Assembly (NCBI GenBank): GCA_964434105.1
Contig: CAYSTJ010000016.1
Coordinates: 19,655 to 83,654, forward strand
Length of the DNA: 64,000 bases
DNA from: CAYNST01 sp964434105
Lineage (GTDB): Bacteria > Pseudomonadota > Gammaproteobacteria > Pseudomonadales > Cellvibrionaceae
Direction: 5' to 3'
Shown piece after piece: positions 33,883 through 42,314 of the stretch; the first letter of the stretch is position 1, and every line of letters starts with the position of its first letter. The notes beneath the pieces are model-generated. The model did no database searches. It was not told where the DNA came from and saw nothing but the letters and a program-made list of their open reading frames with translations. A program made the translations under genes and the position numbers.

Positions 33883-34932
33883 ATGGCTCGTTCTGGGGTA
33901 ACTTATTTTGACGTCTCTAACGCTGCCGAGTCCGTGCGCCAGCAGGGGCATGAACCGACGGTGGACCGTGTGCGAGAGCACCTGGGCACCGGCAGCAAAA
34001 GCACACTGGGTCCGCTCCTGAAACGGTGGCGGGAGCAGCAGGGCGATGCGGTGGCCACCGGCGGCTTGCCTGGCGATCTGATCAACGCAGTCCGGGCTTT
34101 ACATGATCGGCTACAGGCCACGGCGGATGAACGCATTGAGGCAGCCAAGACAGAGCTGCACGCTGTGGTGGAAGAGCTGCGTGAGCTTCTGGGACAAACA
34201 GAGGCCGAGTTGAAAGACACCCAACAGAGTGAAGAGCGCCTGCGCACCGAGCTGGCAGCGAGCACCGCATACACTGAGACGCTGGAGAAAGATCGGGACG
34301 AGCACTTGCTTCGAGCCGCCAAGGCCGAAGCTCAGCGCGATGAAGCCTGGTCGCGGATCTCGGATTTGAAAACCGCACTGGCCGAACACCAGCAGGAATC
34401 ACGCGCTGCGCAAGAGCGCTTCGAGCACTATCAGCATCAGATGGCCGAAGACCGACAGCGTGAGCGCGACGAGGCGCGTCTGGTATTACAGCAGCACCAA
34501 GGGCAGCTTCAGCAGCTCATGGACCAGATGGGTAAGGCCGAAGCTCGCTACGCGAACCTTCTGGCCGAGCACAAGGCGCAAGGCCAAGTGCTGGAAGGTC
34601 AGCGCACGAAGTTCCACGCCCTGCAGGAGGACCACGTCAGGGCCCAAGCGGACGCAGAGGCGTTGGCGCGTCGCCTGGAAGGGGTAATCGCCACCCGAAA
34701 TACGTGGCAAAAGCAGGCCGAGGCCGCCGCAGGCCGCGCAGCGACGCTGGCCGCCGAACTGGCCACCGAGCAAGCAAACGCTCGCCACCTCCAGCAACAA
34801 CTTGATCAAAACGGCAATGCCTTCGCGGCCGCCAGTGACAGGATTGAGCATCTTCAGGACGAAAATCGGCTTTTAGGGCAGGAGAAATCTGTACTTGAGG
34901 GACGGTTAAAGCAGCTTCAGCAGGGGCTTTAA
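33883..34932 (+). CDS. tnpT: TnpT, KfrA-like DNA-binding coiled-coil protein
   Basis: 349 residues from an ATG preceded by AGGAGG. The N-terminal ~120 residues match the KfrA DNA-binding domain (VSNAAESVRQQGHEPTVDRVREHLGTGSKSTLGPLLKRWRE). From ~90 to the end it is almost pure heptad coiled coil rich in Gln, Glu, Ala and Arg. In Tn4651 TnpT binds the accessory part of rst and assists TnpS. Plasmid KfrA itself is the alternative reading, but the divergent tnpS favours TnpT. No frameshift is visible, unlike the relic at 16830-17285. Confidence 0.78.
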   Translation: MARSGVTYFDVSNAAESVRQQGHEPTVDRVREHLGTGSKSTLGPLLKRWREQQGDAVATGGLPGDLINAVRALHDRLQATADERIEAAKTELHAVVEELRELLGQTEAELKDTQQSEERLRTELAASTAYTETLEKDRDEHLLRAAKAEAQRDEAWSRISDLKTALAEHQQESRAAQERFEHYQHQMAEDRQRERDEARLVLQQHQGQLQQLMDQMGKAEARYANLLAEHKAQGQVLEGQRTKFHALQEDHVRAQADAEALARRLEGVIATRNTWQKQAEAAAGRAATLAAELATEQANARHLQQQLDQNGNAFAAASDRIEHLQDENRLLGQEKSVLEGRLKQLQQGL

Positions 34933-35306
34933 GAACGGCAATTCCGGCATTCGAAGACAAATGGCCAGAAACTTGCGGTTCTGACTGATTGACCACGGTC
35001 GAACCGTAATTTTCTGAGCAAATGCCCCCGCTGGTCCAACATATGTGAATCCTCAAAGTGTGCTGCTGCCTTTCAGGTCAAGCACGCGCAGGCTGATGGC
35101 TGCCTATAGACAAGATTAATTGATGGAAACTGCACCAGCGCGTGCAGACGTTTCGCGTTAACTCATAGAAATAAAAAGAATTTCAGGGTTTTGACAAAAA
35201 CCGTAAATTCTTTATAAATCAATTATATAGATCCAAAACATCAACAGACCCTAACGCATGCAGGCGTTGATTGCCGAAGATATTGGGCTGACGCCAGGGG
35301 TTGCTG
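34933..35306. other. Gap between tnpT and the LysR gene
   Basis: 374 bp with no supported gene. It holds the R4 repeat copy B and a MITE-type terminus. Just after it, at 35255-35335, a short open stretch (MQALIAEDIGLTPGVAVTL) looks like the end of a TOBE-type domain but has no start of its own. Confidence 0.4.
35176..35251 (+). repeat. R4 repeat, copy B, ending in a MITE terminus
   Basis: Aligns with 1273-1343 and ends TCAACAGACCC followed by TA, the exact right end of the MITE at 21541-21823. It has no matching left end nearby. Confidence 0.55.
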
Positions 35307-36239
35307 TTACCTTGGCGTCTTGTTTATTTGTGGAATGAGGCCTTCATCCGGGTCAAATTGCATTTGCCTGATACGCTCAACAAACCATTTAAGGCCCTTG
35401 CCTCGGTTTGCGCGGGACCACGCCAGCGAAATCTCCACCGGCGGTCGATGCGCGTCCAGCGGCAAGCGTTGCAGACTGCCTTCAGCGACTTGCCGCGTGA
35501 TCCTGTGGCGGGGCAGGTATCCAACACCAACGCCCCTGCATTGCGCCTCTATCTTTTTTTCGATGGTTGGCACAATGACCCGGCTGCGCCCGTCAAGCAG
35601 GCCGGATGAGCGCACCGGCAAGTTACGGGAACTGTCAGCCACCACCACTGTTGGATAATTCTGGATCGCGCCGGCTGCGAGTGGCAGAGGTGCCCGGGTC
35701 AGCGGGTGATCGGCAGCCACTACAAATTCAAAAACAACCTGCCCCAGCAGATGGAGGGCAAAGCCGGGGTTGGGGGGAGTGCCCTCTGCGCCGACAACCA
35801 GATCACACCGATCGTCGTTCAGTGCGTCCCAGCTGCCACCAAGAACCTCCTCACTAATCCGTATCTCCGTTCTGGGCTGGATCTTCTGAAACGCCCCAAT
35901 CAGCTCGTAGATTACATCGCAGGCAAGCACACTGTCGATGCAGATCCGCAGCTCTGTCTCCCAGCCGTCGGCTGCTTGCCGTGCCAGCTCTGTCAGCTCA
36001 CTGGTGGCTTTCAATATGTGCCTGCCCTGGTCAAGCACCAATCGGCCCGTTGCTGTCAGTTCCGCTTTGCGCCCGCTGCGGTCGAACAATAGGACGCCCA
36101 GGTCTTCTTCCAGTTTGCCGATGGTGTATGACACCGCCGATGGCACTCGGTGCAGCTCTTCGGCAGCGGCGGCGAAACTGCGTCGACGATCTATGGCATC
36201 CAGCGTTCGTAGCGCGTCCAGCGTAATGGGTGAAATCAT
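35307..36239 (-). CDS. LysR-family transcriptional regulator
   Basis: 310 residues: winged helix (about 4-62, RRSFAAAAEELHRVPSAVSYTIGKLEEDLG) plus a LysR substrate domain (about 90-295). The HRVPSAVSYTI recognition helix is typical of the group that often sits divergent from DoxX, pirin and quinone reductase genes and responds to oxidative or quinone stress. It is divergent from doxX with 117 bp between the start codons, so it probably controls doxX-pirin-wrbA. Confidence 0.9.
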   Translation of the reverse strand: MISPITLDALRTLDAIDRRRSFAAAAEELHRVPSAVSYTIGKLEEDLGVLLFDRSGRKAELTATGRLVLDQGRHILKATSELTELARQAADGWETELRICIDSVLACDVIYELIGAFQKIQPRTEIRISEEVLGGSWDALNDDRCDLVVGAEGTPPNPGFALHLLGQVVFEFVVAADHPLTRAPLPLAAGAIQNYPTVVVADSSRNLPVRSSGLLDGRSRVIVPTIEKKIEAQCRGVGVGYLPRHRITRQVAEGSLQRLPLDAHRPPVEISLAWSRANRGKGLKWFVERIRQMQFDPDEGLIPQINKTPR

Positions 36240-36356
36240 TGTTCAAAATACCTGAATCTATTGTTCAAAACTCTGCGTTATTAATCGCAGAAGCGCTCGG
36301 CTATAGTGTATTTCATCGATCAACAAAATTCACAAATAATTGAAGGAAGGCATAGA

Positions 36357-36839
36357 ATGAGTATTTCTCGCATACACGGCGTATTGGCAACGAATGACAG
36401 CCTGACGGGTTTGGCACTGCGTATTCCTGCTGGAATTATTTTCGTGGCTCACGGCGCACAGAAGCTGTTTGGCAGTTTTGGCGGTAACGGACTGGAAGGT
36501 ACAGGGCAGTGGATGGCTTCGTTGGGTCTTGAGCCCGGCTACTTGATGGCATTGGCAGCGGGTAGCGCCGAGTTTTTCGGCGGCATTGCAATTTTGATTG
36601 GGCTATTGACCCGGCCTGCGGCCCTGGCGCTGGCGGTAACCATGGCGGTAGCGATTGTGGCGGTGCACTTGCCCAATGGATTGTTTATGAGCAATAACGG
36701 CTATGAATTCGGTCTGGCGCTGTTGGCAATATCGGTGGCACTGGTGTTCAACGGGGGCGGCAAGCTGTCGCTGGACCGCACATTGAGTGGCAGTTTTGCC
36801 GGGGATAAGGTCATTCGCCACGGCGGTATCACCGTCTAG
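36357..36839 (+). CDS. DoxX family membrane protein
   Basis: 160 residues with four membrane spans. RIPAGIIFVAHGAQKLFGSFGG and LMALAAGSAEFFGGIAILIGLLTRPAA are the DoxX signatures. The ATG at 36357 has GGAAGG 7 bp upstream. DoxX-like proteins are inner-membrane proteins linked to redox stress; the catalytic role is not settled. It is the first gene of a probable doxX-pirin-wrbA unit. Confidence 0.88.
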   Translation: MSISRIHGVLATNDSLTGLALRIPAGIIFVAHGAQKLFGSFGGNGLEGTGQWMASLGLEPGYLMALAAGSAEFFGGIAILIGLLTRPAALALAVTMAVAIVAVHLPNGLFMSNNGYEFGLALLAISVALVFNGGGKLSLDRTLSGSFAGDKVIRHGGITV

Positions 36840-36906
36840 AAATTCATCAGAAACTCTCAACAAATTGGCAGCACGGGTCGCGAACGCGTGCTGCATGGAG
36901 GCAAAT

Positions 36907-37599
36907 ATGATTACGATACGACAGAGTCATGAACGCGGCAAAGCCGATCATGGCTGGCTGAAAAGCCACCACACATTTTCATTTGCTGATTATTATGACC
37001 CCAGGTTCATGGGTTTATCGGATTTGCGGGTGATAAATGATGACTGGGTGGCCGGAGATTCCGGATTCGGCACTCACCCACACCGGAACATGGAAATCAT
37101 CAGCTACGTTTTGGAAGGAGCCATTGTGCACAAGGATACGTTGGGCACCCACAGCGAGCTGCGGGCCGGAGAAATTCAGGTTATGAGCGCTGGCTCCGGT
37201 GTACAACACAGTGAATTCAATGCGTCGAAAACCGAACCTCTTAAATTTTTGCAGATCTGGATTATGCCCGACGCGGAAGGTGGCACCCCGGCCTATGACC
37301 AACGAGATTTCTCGACTTCGTCCGGAATAACGCTTACCGTATCACCCGACGGTCGGGATGGCTCCCTTCGAATACGCCAGGACGCGCGTATTTACCAGAT
37401 CAAGCTCGACGATGAAACTGCCAGCTTCAGCCCCGACCCCGACCGCGTTTACTACCTGCAGCTGGCTCGCGGTACGATAGGTATCAATGGCAAGCAAATG
37501 GCGGCGGGCGACGGCGCGATCCTGCAGGGAGAAAAGCGCCTTGAACTTGCCGCTGCAGGCCAGGTGGACGCACTGCTTATAGAACTTCGTAACAGGTGA
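36907..37599 (+). CDS. Pirin family protein (YhhW-like)
   Basis: 230 residues from an ATG with GGAGG 5 bp upstream. A double-stranded beta-helix cupin with metal ligands in THPHRNMEI (two His), the His in QHSE and an acidic residue nearby. RGKADHGWLKSHHTFSFADYYDP is the family signature. E. coli YhhW of this group cleaves quercetin in vitro; others sense redox state. It lies 67 bp after doxX in the same direction. Confidence 0.9.
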   Translation: MITIRQSHERGKADHGWLKSHHTFSFADYYDPRFMGLSDLRVINDDWVAGDSGFGTHPHRNMEIISYVLEGAIVHKDTLGTHSELRAGEIQVMSAGSGVQHSEFNASKTEPLKFLQIWIMPDAEGGTPAYDQRDFSTSSGITLTVSPDGRDGSLRIRQDARIYQIKLDDETASFSPDPDRVYYLQLARGTIGINGKQMAAGDGAILQGEKRLELAAAGQVDALLIELRNR

Positions 37600-38002
37600 A
37601 GTTTGGCGTTGCCTGTTGGCGCTCCAACGGTGTGATCACTGCGGTCACTGATCTTGGAAAGCCCGCTGGCGACCGGCAATGGAAAAAGGGCATCGTATGG
37701 ATCATGTGGCAAAAAACGTGATGATCGGCAATTGTCAAAGTGGTCTTGATTACCGTGGGTTGCGTAGCGATCAGCGTAGTGTTGGATACCGGCAGTTTTC
37801 TATTGCGCCTACAGGGCATTTATGACCAAAACGGGATTCAAGCGCGACTGAGCCGCACAAGGAAGATGTCTGACGGTACCTTTATGAACGGGTTATTCAG
37901 GATACAGGGTCATTCTGGTTAAAGGCATTATTCGGGCCGCGACCGACCAGCCATGCTGGCAACCGTCCGGCAAATTTTACCAATCCATTAGAGGATGTGA
38001 AA
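37600..38002. other. Gap between pirin and wrbA genes
   Basis: 403 bp. A short open frame (37740-37922) has no recognised product or ribosome site. No repeat family is found here. wrbA may have its own promoter. Confidence 0.4.
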
Positions 38003-38602
38003 ATGACAAAAGTTCTGGTTTTATACTATTCAATGTATGGCCATATCGAAACTATGGCACAGGCTGTTGCCGCAGGGGCGGGTGAAGTGCCCGGAGTTGA
38101 AGTTACCGTCAAACGTATACCCGAAACCATGACGCCGGATGCCTTCAGCGCCGCGGGTGGAAAAACAGATCAGAAAGCGCCGGTCGCCAGCCCGGCGGAA
38201 TTGCCCGAATATGACGCCATTATCATCGGAACGCCGACACGTTTTGGCAACATGTCCGGACAGGTCCGTACGTTTTTCGACCAGACAGGCGGCCTGTGGG
38301 CGAAAGGCGCGCTGGTCGGGAAGGTTGCCAGTGTGTTTACGTCGACCGGTACCGGTGGCGGCGAGGAGATGACAATCACTTCAACCTGGACCACACTGGC
38401 TCACCACGGCATGGTCATTGTTCCGATCGGCTATACCATTGACAAGCTGTTTGATGTTTCGCAAGTGGGTGGTGGCACACCATACGGTGCATCGACCATT
38501 GCGGGCGGTGATGGCTCCCGTCAACCGGATGAGCGCGAACTGGCAATTGCCCACCACCAGGGCAAATATGTTGCCGGAATAGCGACGAAACTGACCGGTT
38601 GA
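38003..38602 (+). CDS. wrbA: NAD(P)H:quinone oxidoreductase WrbA
   Basis: 199 residues, a flavodoxin-like FMN protein. KVLVLYYSMYGHIETMAQAVA binds the FMN phosphate. GTPTRFGNMSGQVRTFFDQTG and STGTGGGEEMT are the isoalloxazine loops diagnostic of WrbA, and PYGASTIAGGDGSRQP closes the site. It reduces quinones by two electrons, avoiding semiquinone formation. The ATG at 38003 has AGG 9 bp upstream. It completes the LysR/DoxX/pirin/WrbA stress group. Confidence 0.95.
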   Translation: MTKVLVLYYSMYGHIETMAQAVAAGAGEVPGVEVTVKRIPETMTPDAFSAAGGKTDQKAPVASPAELPEYDAIIIGTPTRFGNMSGQVRTFFDQTGGLWAKGALVGKVASVFTSTGTGGGEEMTITSTWTTLAHHGMVIVPIGYTIDKLFDVSQVGGGTPYGASTIAGGDGSRQPDERELAIAHHQGKYVAGIATKLTG

Positions 38603-38760
38603 TCCTGGTTGAAATGTTTCGTGAAGGCGCGCGAGCGCCTGTCAGCTTGGAGTTGCGCGCCATTTTTTGGCCGGCCTCGATTTCTCTCGGCCTTGCGATA
38701 GCAGCCCTTTAATACCCGCATTTATGGTACAGTCATTACGCAGTTCCCGGCCAGTGGCCG

Positions 38761-38780
38761 GGGTCTGTTGACGTTTCATC
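38761..38780 (+). repeat. Solo left end of the MITE
   Basis: GGGTCTGTTGACGTTTCATC is identical to the first 20 bp of the MITE at 21543; the next bases (GGCACAACTGCCGG) still resemble it loosely. No TA precedes it and no right end follows. It lies 110 bp before the SulP start and may contribute to its leader. Confidence 0.65.
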
Positions 38781-38890
38781 GGCACAACTGCCGGAATGTT
38801 TTTCGCTGAATCTCAGTGGCAATAGTCGGGTCGGGATTTTCTGTTGGTCATTCTTGTCAGGGCGCGTTTCGGTTAGCGATGAGGTAGAGC

Positions 38891-40609
38891 ATGGCGCATA
38901 GAGCGCATCTTTTTTCTTTGCGTATTTTTCATGCTTTTCGAGAAAGCTGTCTGGAGGAAGGCTATTCCGGAGCAAAGTTCAGAAAGGATCTGCTGGCGGG
39001 ATTAACGATTGGTGTCATCGCCATTCCACTCGCCATGGCACTGGCAATCGCCAGCGGGGTAGCGCCGCAATATGGCCTGTATACGGCGGCGATCGCCGGC
39101 TTCATTATCGCATTCACGGGCGGCTCCAGGCTGAGCATATCCGGGCCCACCGCGGCCTTTGTGGTCATCCTCTATCCCATTACGCAGAAGTATGGCCTGG
39201 GCGGGCTGATGCTGGCTACGCTGATGGCCGGTGCGATTCTGATTGCGATGGCCATTTTTCGCCTGGGGCGCCTGATCGAATATATACCGGAAACGGTAAC
39301 TCTGGGGTTTACCGGCGGTATTGCCGTTGTTATCGCCGTATTACAATTGAATGACTTTTTTGGTCTTTCCATCGAAGCAATGCCCGTGCACTTTCTGGAA
39401 AAGATCGATGTGTTGGTCCATTCGATGGGCCTGGCCCACGGGCCCAGCATTGTCGTTGCCTCGTCAACGTTGTTGGTCATGATAGTCTGGCCACGACTAA
39501 AAACCCCGGTGCCTGCGCATCTGCCAGCCCTCCTGGCAGGGAGCATTGTCGCTCTTGCCTTCAATCACGGTGGCTTTAACGTTGACACCATCGCCACCCG
39601 TTTCAGCTATATCGATGCCGATGGCACGACAGGTTATGGTATCCCACCAATTTTACCGGTGTTTCAGTGGCCCTGGGCGCGACCCGGTGCCAGCGGCGAG
39701 CCCTTGGTCCTCAGCTGGATGTTGCTTCGGGATCTCCTGCCAGCAGCATTCGCCATCGCCATGCTGGGAGCCATAGAATCACTGCTCTGCGCGGTGGTTC
39801 TGGATGGCATGTCGGGCAAGCGGCACAGTGCCAACAGTGAACTGCTGGGGCAGGGTATCGGGAATCTGGTGGCCCCGTTTTTTGGCGGGATAACGGCCAC
39901 CGCCGCGCTGGCGCGGTCAGCCGCCAATTATAAGGCAGGTGCCGTCACACCGGTGGCCGGAATGGTGCATGCGATCGTTGTGGTGCTGGCTCTGGTTGGC
40001 CTGACGTCTTTGCTCGGGTATCTGCCCATGCCTGCGATGGCCGCGATGCTCATGGTGGTTGCCTGGAACATGAGTGAAGCCCCGAAAAGTGTGCATCTGC
40101 TAAAAACATCCCAGACAGGCGACCGCCTGGTGTTCCTGTGTTGTTTTTTACTGACCGTACTGTTTGACATGGTCATTGCGATTACAACGGGTACCTTGCT
40201 GGCCGTGGTGCTGTTTATGAAACAGATAGCGGATATGACGCGGGTTGTCGAAATCAGCGGGGACCAGCGGTATACGGGCGGAGTCCCTGCGCCCAACGTC
40301 CGTATTTTCAAAATTACAGGCCCCCTGTTTTTCGCGGCAGCAGACAAGATTTTCGGCGAACTGATGCAATACTGCCAGCCCGGCCGGACCATAATCCTGT
40401 ATCTGGATAATGTTACCATGCTGGATAACGGCGGCGTGTCATCGCTTGCCAGACTGATACAGTTTTGCGAAGGAAAGGACACCCGGCTGGTACTGACCGA
40501 TCTGAACTTTCAACCACTGAAGGCACTGACCCGGGCGAACCTGCGACCGATTGAAGGGCGGTTCAAATTGTATCCCAATCTGCAGGAAGCAATCTCTGCA
40601 CAAACGTGA
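38891..40609 (+). CDS. SulP family anion permease with STAS domain
   Basis: 572 residues: ~14 membrane segments (about 30-440) with the SulP signature GLTIGVIAIPLAMALAIASGVAPQYGLYTA early on, then a cytosolic STAS domain (about 460-565) with LDNVTMLDNGGVSSL. Members move sulfate, bicarbonate or dicarboxylates such as succinate (DauA). Given the Sbp-CysTWA system in the same window, bicarbonate or a dicarboxylate is as likely as sulfate. The ATG at 38891 follows GAGG. It is co-transcribed with the spermidine-synthase-like gene. Confidence 0.9.
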   Translation: MAHRAHLFSLRIFHAFRESCLEEGYSGAKFRKDLLAGLTIGVIAIPLAMALAIASGVAPQYGLYTAAIAGFIIAFTGGSRLSISGPTAAFVVILYPITQKYGLGGLMLATLMAGAILIAMAIFRLGRLIEYIPETVTLGFTGGIAVVIAVLQLNDFFGLSIEAMPVHFLEKIDVLVHSMGLAHGPSIVVASSTLLVMIVWPRLKTPVPAHLPALLAGSIVALAFNHGGFNVDTIATRFSYIDADGTTGYGIPPILPVFQWPWARPGASGEPLVLSWMLLRDLLPAAFAIAMLGAIESLLCAVVLDGMSGKRHSANSELLGQGIGNLVAPFFGGITATAALARSAANYKAGAVTPVAGMVHAIVVVLALVGLTSLLGYLPMPAMAAMLMVVAWNMSEAPKSVHLLKTSQTGDRLVFLCCFLLTVLFDMVIAITTGTLLAVVLFMKQIADMTRVVEISGDQRYTGGVPAPNVRIFKITGPLFFAAADKIFGELMQYCQPGRTIILYLDNVTMLDNGGVSSLARLIQFCEGKDTRLVLTDLNFQPLKALTRANLRPIEGRFKLYPNLQEAISAQT

Positions 40610-40617
40610 GAATAATA

Positions 40618-40641
40618 ATGTCATACCGGTTCGACAGATGA
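40618..40641 (+). CDS. Seven-codon leader ORF coupled to the spermidine-synthase-like gene
   Basis: MSYRFDR, with a GTGAG 8 bp upstream. Its TGA overlaps the ATG of the next gene (ATGA), whereas that ATG has no ribosome site of its own. Translation of the leader could deliver ribosomes by re-initiation. It is too short for a database match. Confidence 0.35.
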   Translation: MSYRFDR

Positions 40642-41441
40642 AGCTGCGTGATATTTTCTGGAGCCCGAAACGCAGGGTTCCCGGCGAGATCATTCATAGT
40701 AGCAGCGATGAATTCGGCAATATTCTGGTTATCGAGTATCCGCGTTATCGTGCATTGAGTTTCGATTCGGTCTACGAACAGAGTGCCTACGATGTTCTCA
40801 GGCCCTACGCGCTGGTACACGAGTACACGCGCATCATGATGCTGGTGATTGGATTGATCGAACCGCGACACGTCACTTTACTGGGGCTGGGTGGTGGCAG
40901 CCTGCTGCGCAGCCTTCACCACTGCTTGTCCCATTGCCGGTTTCATGTCATCGAATTGCGACCGAAAGTTCATGACATCGCAAAACGCTATTTTGATATT
41001 CCGGACGATGAACGGGTTCGGGTCACGATTGGTGATGCTTCGGACGCGCTGGCAACCCTGCAGAAAGCCGGAACTGATATCATATTTGCCGATATCTACG
41101 ATGCCTACCAAATGCACAGTCTGCAGCAACAACGACGCTTTGTGGAGGAGTGCTGGCGTGGTCTTGGCGCGGATGGCTGGCTGGTTATTAATTATCATCG
41201 TCTCCCGGATTTTGACTCGGCGTTTTTCGCCCAGCTGAACCGGCGTTTTGGCAGGATGATGGTCTGCTCCGGCAAGTTCAGCAACCACATCCTGTTTGCT
41301 GGCAAATCGGGGCGCGTCGACATTGCTGCGGCACCGGCGCGTTTGCGCATGATGGAAGAACAACTGAATGACCGCTTTGTGCCGCTCTTGCGTCGACTGA
41401 AACCGGTCCGGATCCTTGATGTCAGTATGGATCCCGATTAA
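40638..41441 (+). CDS. Spermidine synthase-like methyltransferase-fold protein
   Basis: 267 residues. A Rossmann fold of the polyamine synthase type: VTLLGLGGGSLLRSLHH for the donor, FHVIELRPKVHDIAKRYF and VTIGDASDAL with the acidic residues, then IIFADIYDAYQMHSLQQQRRF in the place of the catalytic DxxD loop. It is shorter than SpeE and lacks the full putrescine-binding set I would expect, so it may modify another amine. No ribosome site directly precedes the ATG. It follows the SulP permease by 28 bp, a probable operon. Confidence 0.75.
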   Translation: MKLRDIFWSPKRRVPGEIIHSSSDEFGNILVIEYPRYRALSFDSVYEQSAYDVLRPYALVHEYTRIMMLVIGLIEPRHVTLLGLGGGSLLRSLHHCLSHCRFHVIELRPKVHDIAKRYFDIPDDERVRVTIGDASDALATLQKAGTDIIFADIYDAYQMHSLQQQRRFVEECWRGLGADGWLVINYHRLPDFDSAFFAQLNRRFGRMMVCSGKFSNHILFAGKSGRVDIAAAPARLRMMEEQLNDRFVPLLRRLKPVRILDVSMDPD

Positions 41442-41510
41442 GAAATCCGGATATTCGTCCAGACTGTTATGCTAGTATTAAGAAGAATCCATATCGTGTA
41501 TCGGGCTGCG

Positions 41511-41915
41511 ATGACACTCTTCGCCTCACCCAAAAGCGTTCTCCTGTTACTGATGCTGATCTTTGCGGCGCAGTCATCCGCTTTTGCCCATGCATGCCTG
41601 TGGTCCGCGACTCAGGCGTCGATGGACGCCCAAACCATGCATCCGCAAGGCAATTCACTTGCCGAAACATTCGAAAAGCCTTGTCATGAAGTTCAAGAGT
41701 CCTTTTTCGATGCCAACTTTTCAGACGCCCCGGTATATCCCGACAGCGGGGACGACTGTTCCTGCGCGACAGGCGGGTGTGCAACCGCGGCCAGCATGCC
41801 GGTGCACAGTTACGCCGCGGTATTACTGACCCGGTCTTCCATTTATCCGCCCATTCATCAAACAGTGCTTTCGCCCGCCCAGACCAATCTCTTGCGGCCT
41901 CCCAGTATTGCCTGA
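41511..41915 (+). CDS. Secreted small Cys/His-containing protein of the metal efflux operon
   Basis: 134 residues from the ATG at 41511, chosen because it gives a normal signal peptide (about 1-28, cut after SSAFA); a start at 41469 would lengthen the n-region. The mature part has HACLWS, a cluster CSCATGGC and KPCHEV, suitable for binding a soft metal. Position ahead of cusCBA parallels CzcI-like leader proteins, but similarity is by architecture only. A 400-bp gap with an R2 repeat separates it from cusC. Confidence 0.6.
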   Translation: MTLFASPKSVLLLLMLIFAAQSSAFAHACLWSATQASMDAQTMHPQGNSLAETFEKPCHEVQESFFDANFSDAPVYPDSGDDCSCATGGCATAASMPVHSYAAVLLTRSSIYPPIHQTVLSPAQTNLLRPPSIA

Positions 41916-41983
41916 CCCCCAGGGTCAGTGCGCCTGTCATTTCTGCCATTCACAAATCGTGGCATTGCTATAACAAAAGGTTT

Positions 41984-42214
41984 GATAACTATTCCGCTCG
42001 TGTCGTCACTGTTCAGATTGCGTCCAGATTTGTTCAGAGCAAGGCGAAAAATGTGAGTTTACGCGTGTCAATACGCCGCGCATCCTGCGCTTCGCCCTCC
42101 GGGCCGCCTGGTCAGGCGTTCAAACCTGTTCCCGACAGGTTTTGTGACCATTTTTTAACGCAGCTTTCATTTATAGGTGCAGGGTCAAATCGGGGCGTGA
42201 GCTGAATAGTTACC
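41984..42214 (+). repeat. R2 repeat, complete copy b
   Basis: 231 bp with imperfect terminal inverted repeats: GATAACTATTCCGCTCG at the left and CGTGAGCTGAATAGTTACC at the right. Inside is a perfect 8-bp stem, AAACCTGT-tcccg-ACAGGTTT (42122-42142), followed by a T-rich run, which could terminate transcription. No coding capacity. It sits within the metal efflux operon between the leader protein gene and cusC. Confidence 0.75.
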
Positions 42215-42314
42215 ACAGATTTAAACGTTTGTAATGCCTGTACGCATTCGGGTAAGGCGGTTATCCGGCACGACCTTCTTTTACGCTCCTGCGAACCCTT
42301 ATGAGGAAGACACA

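Noticed and set aside
33883..34932. Plasmid-type KfrA indicating an integrated plasmid
   Set aside because: No replication or partition genes are nearby; the divergent tyrosine recombinase and Tn3 debris favour TnpT.
37740..37922. 60-codon ORF between pirin and wrbA
   Set aside because: Non-ATG start without ribosome site, and no similarity recognised.
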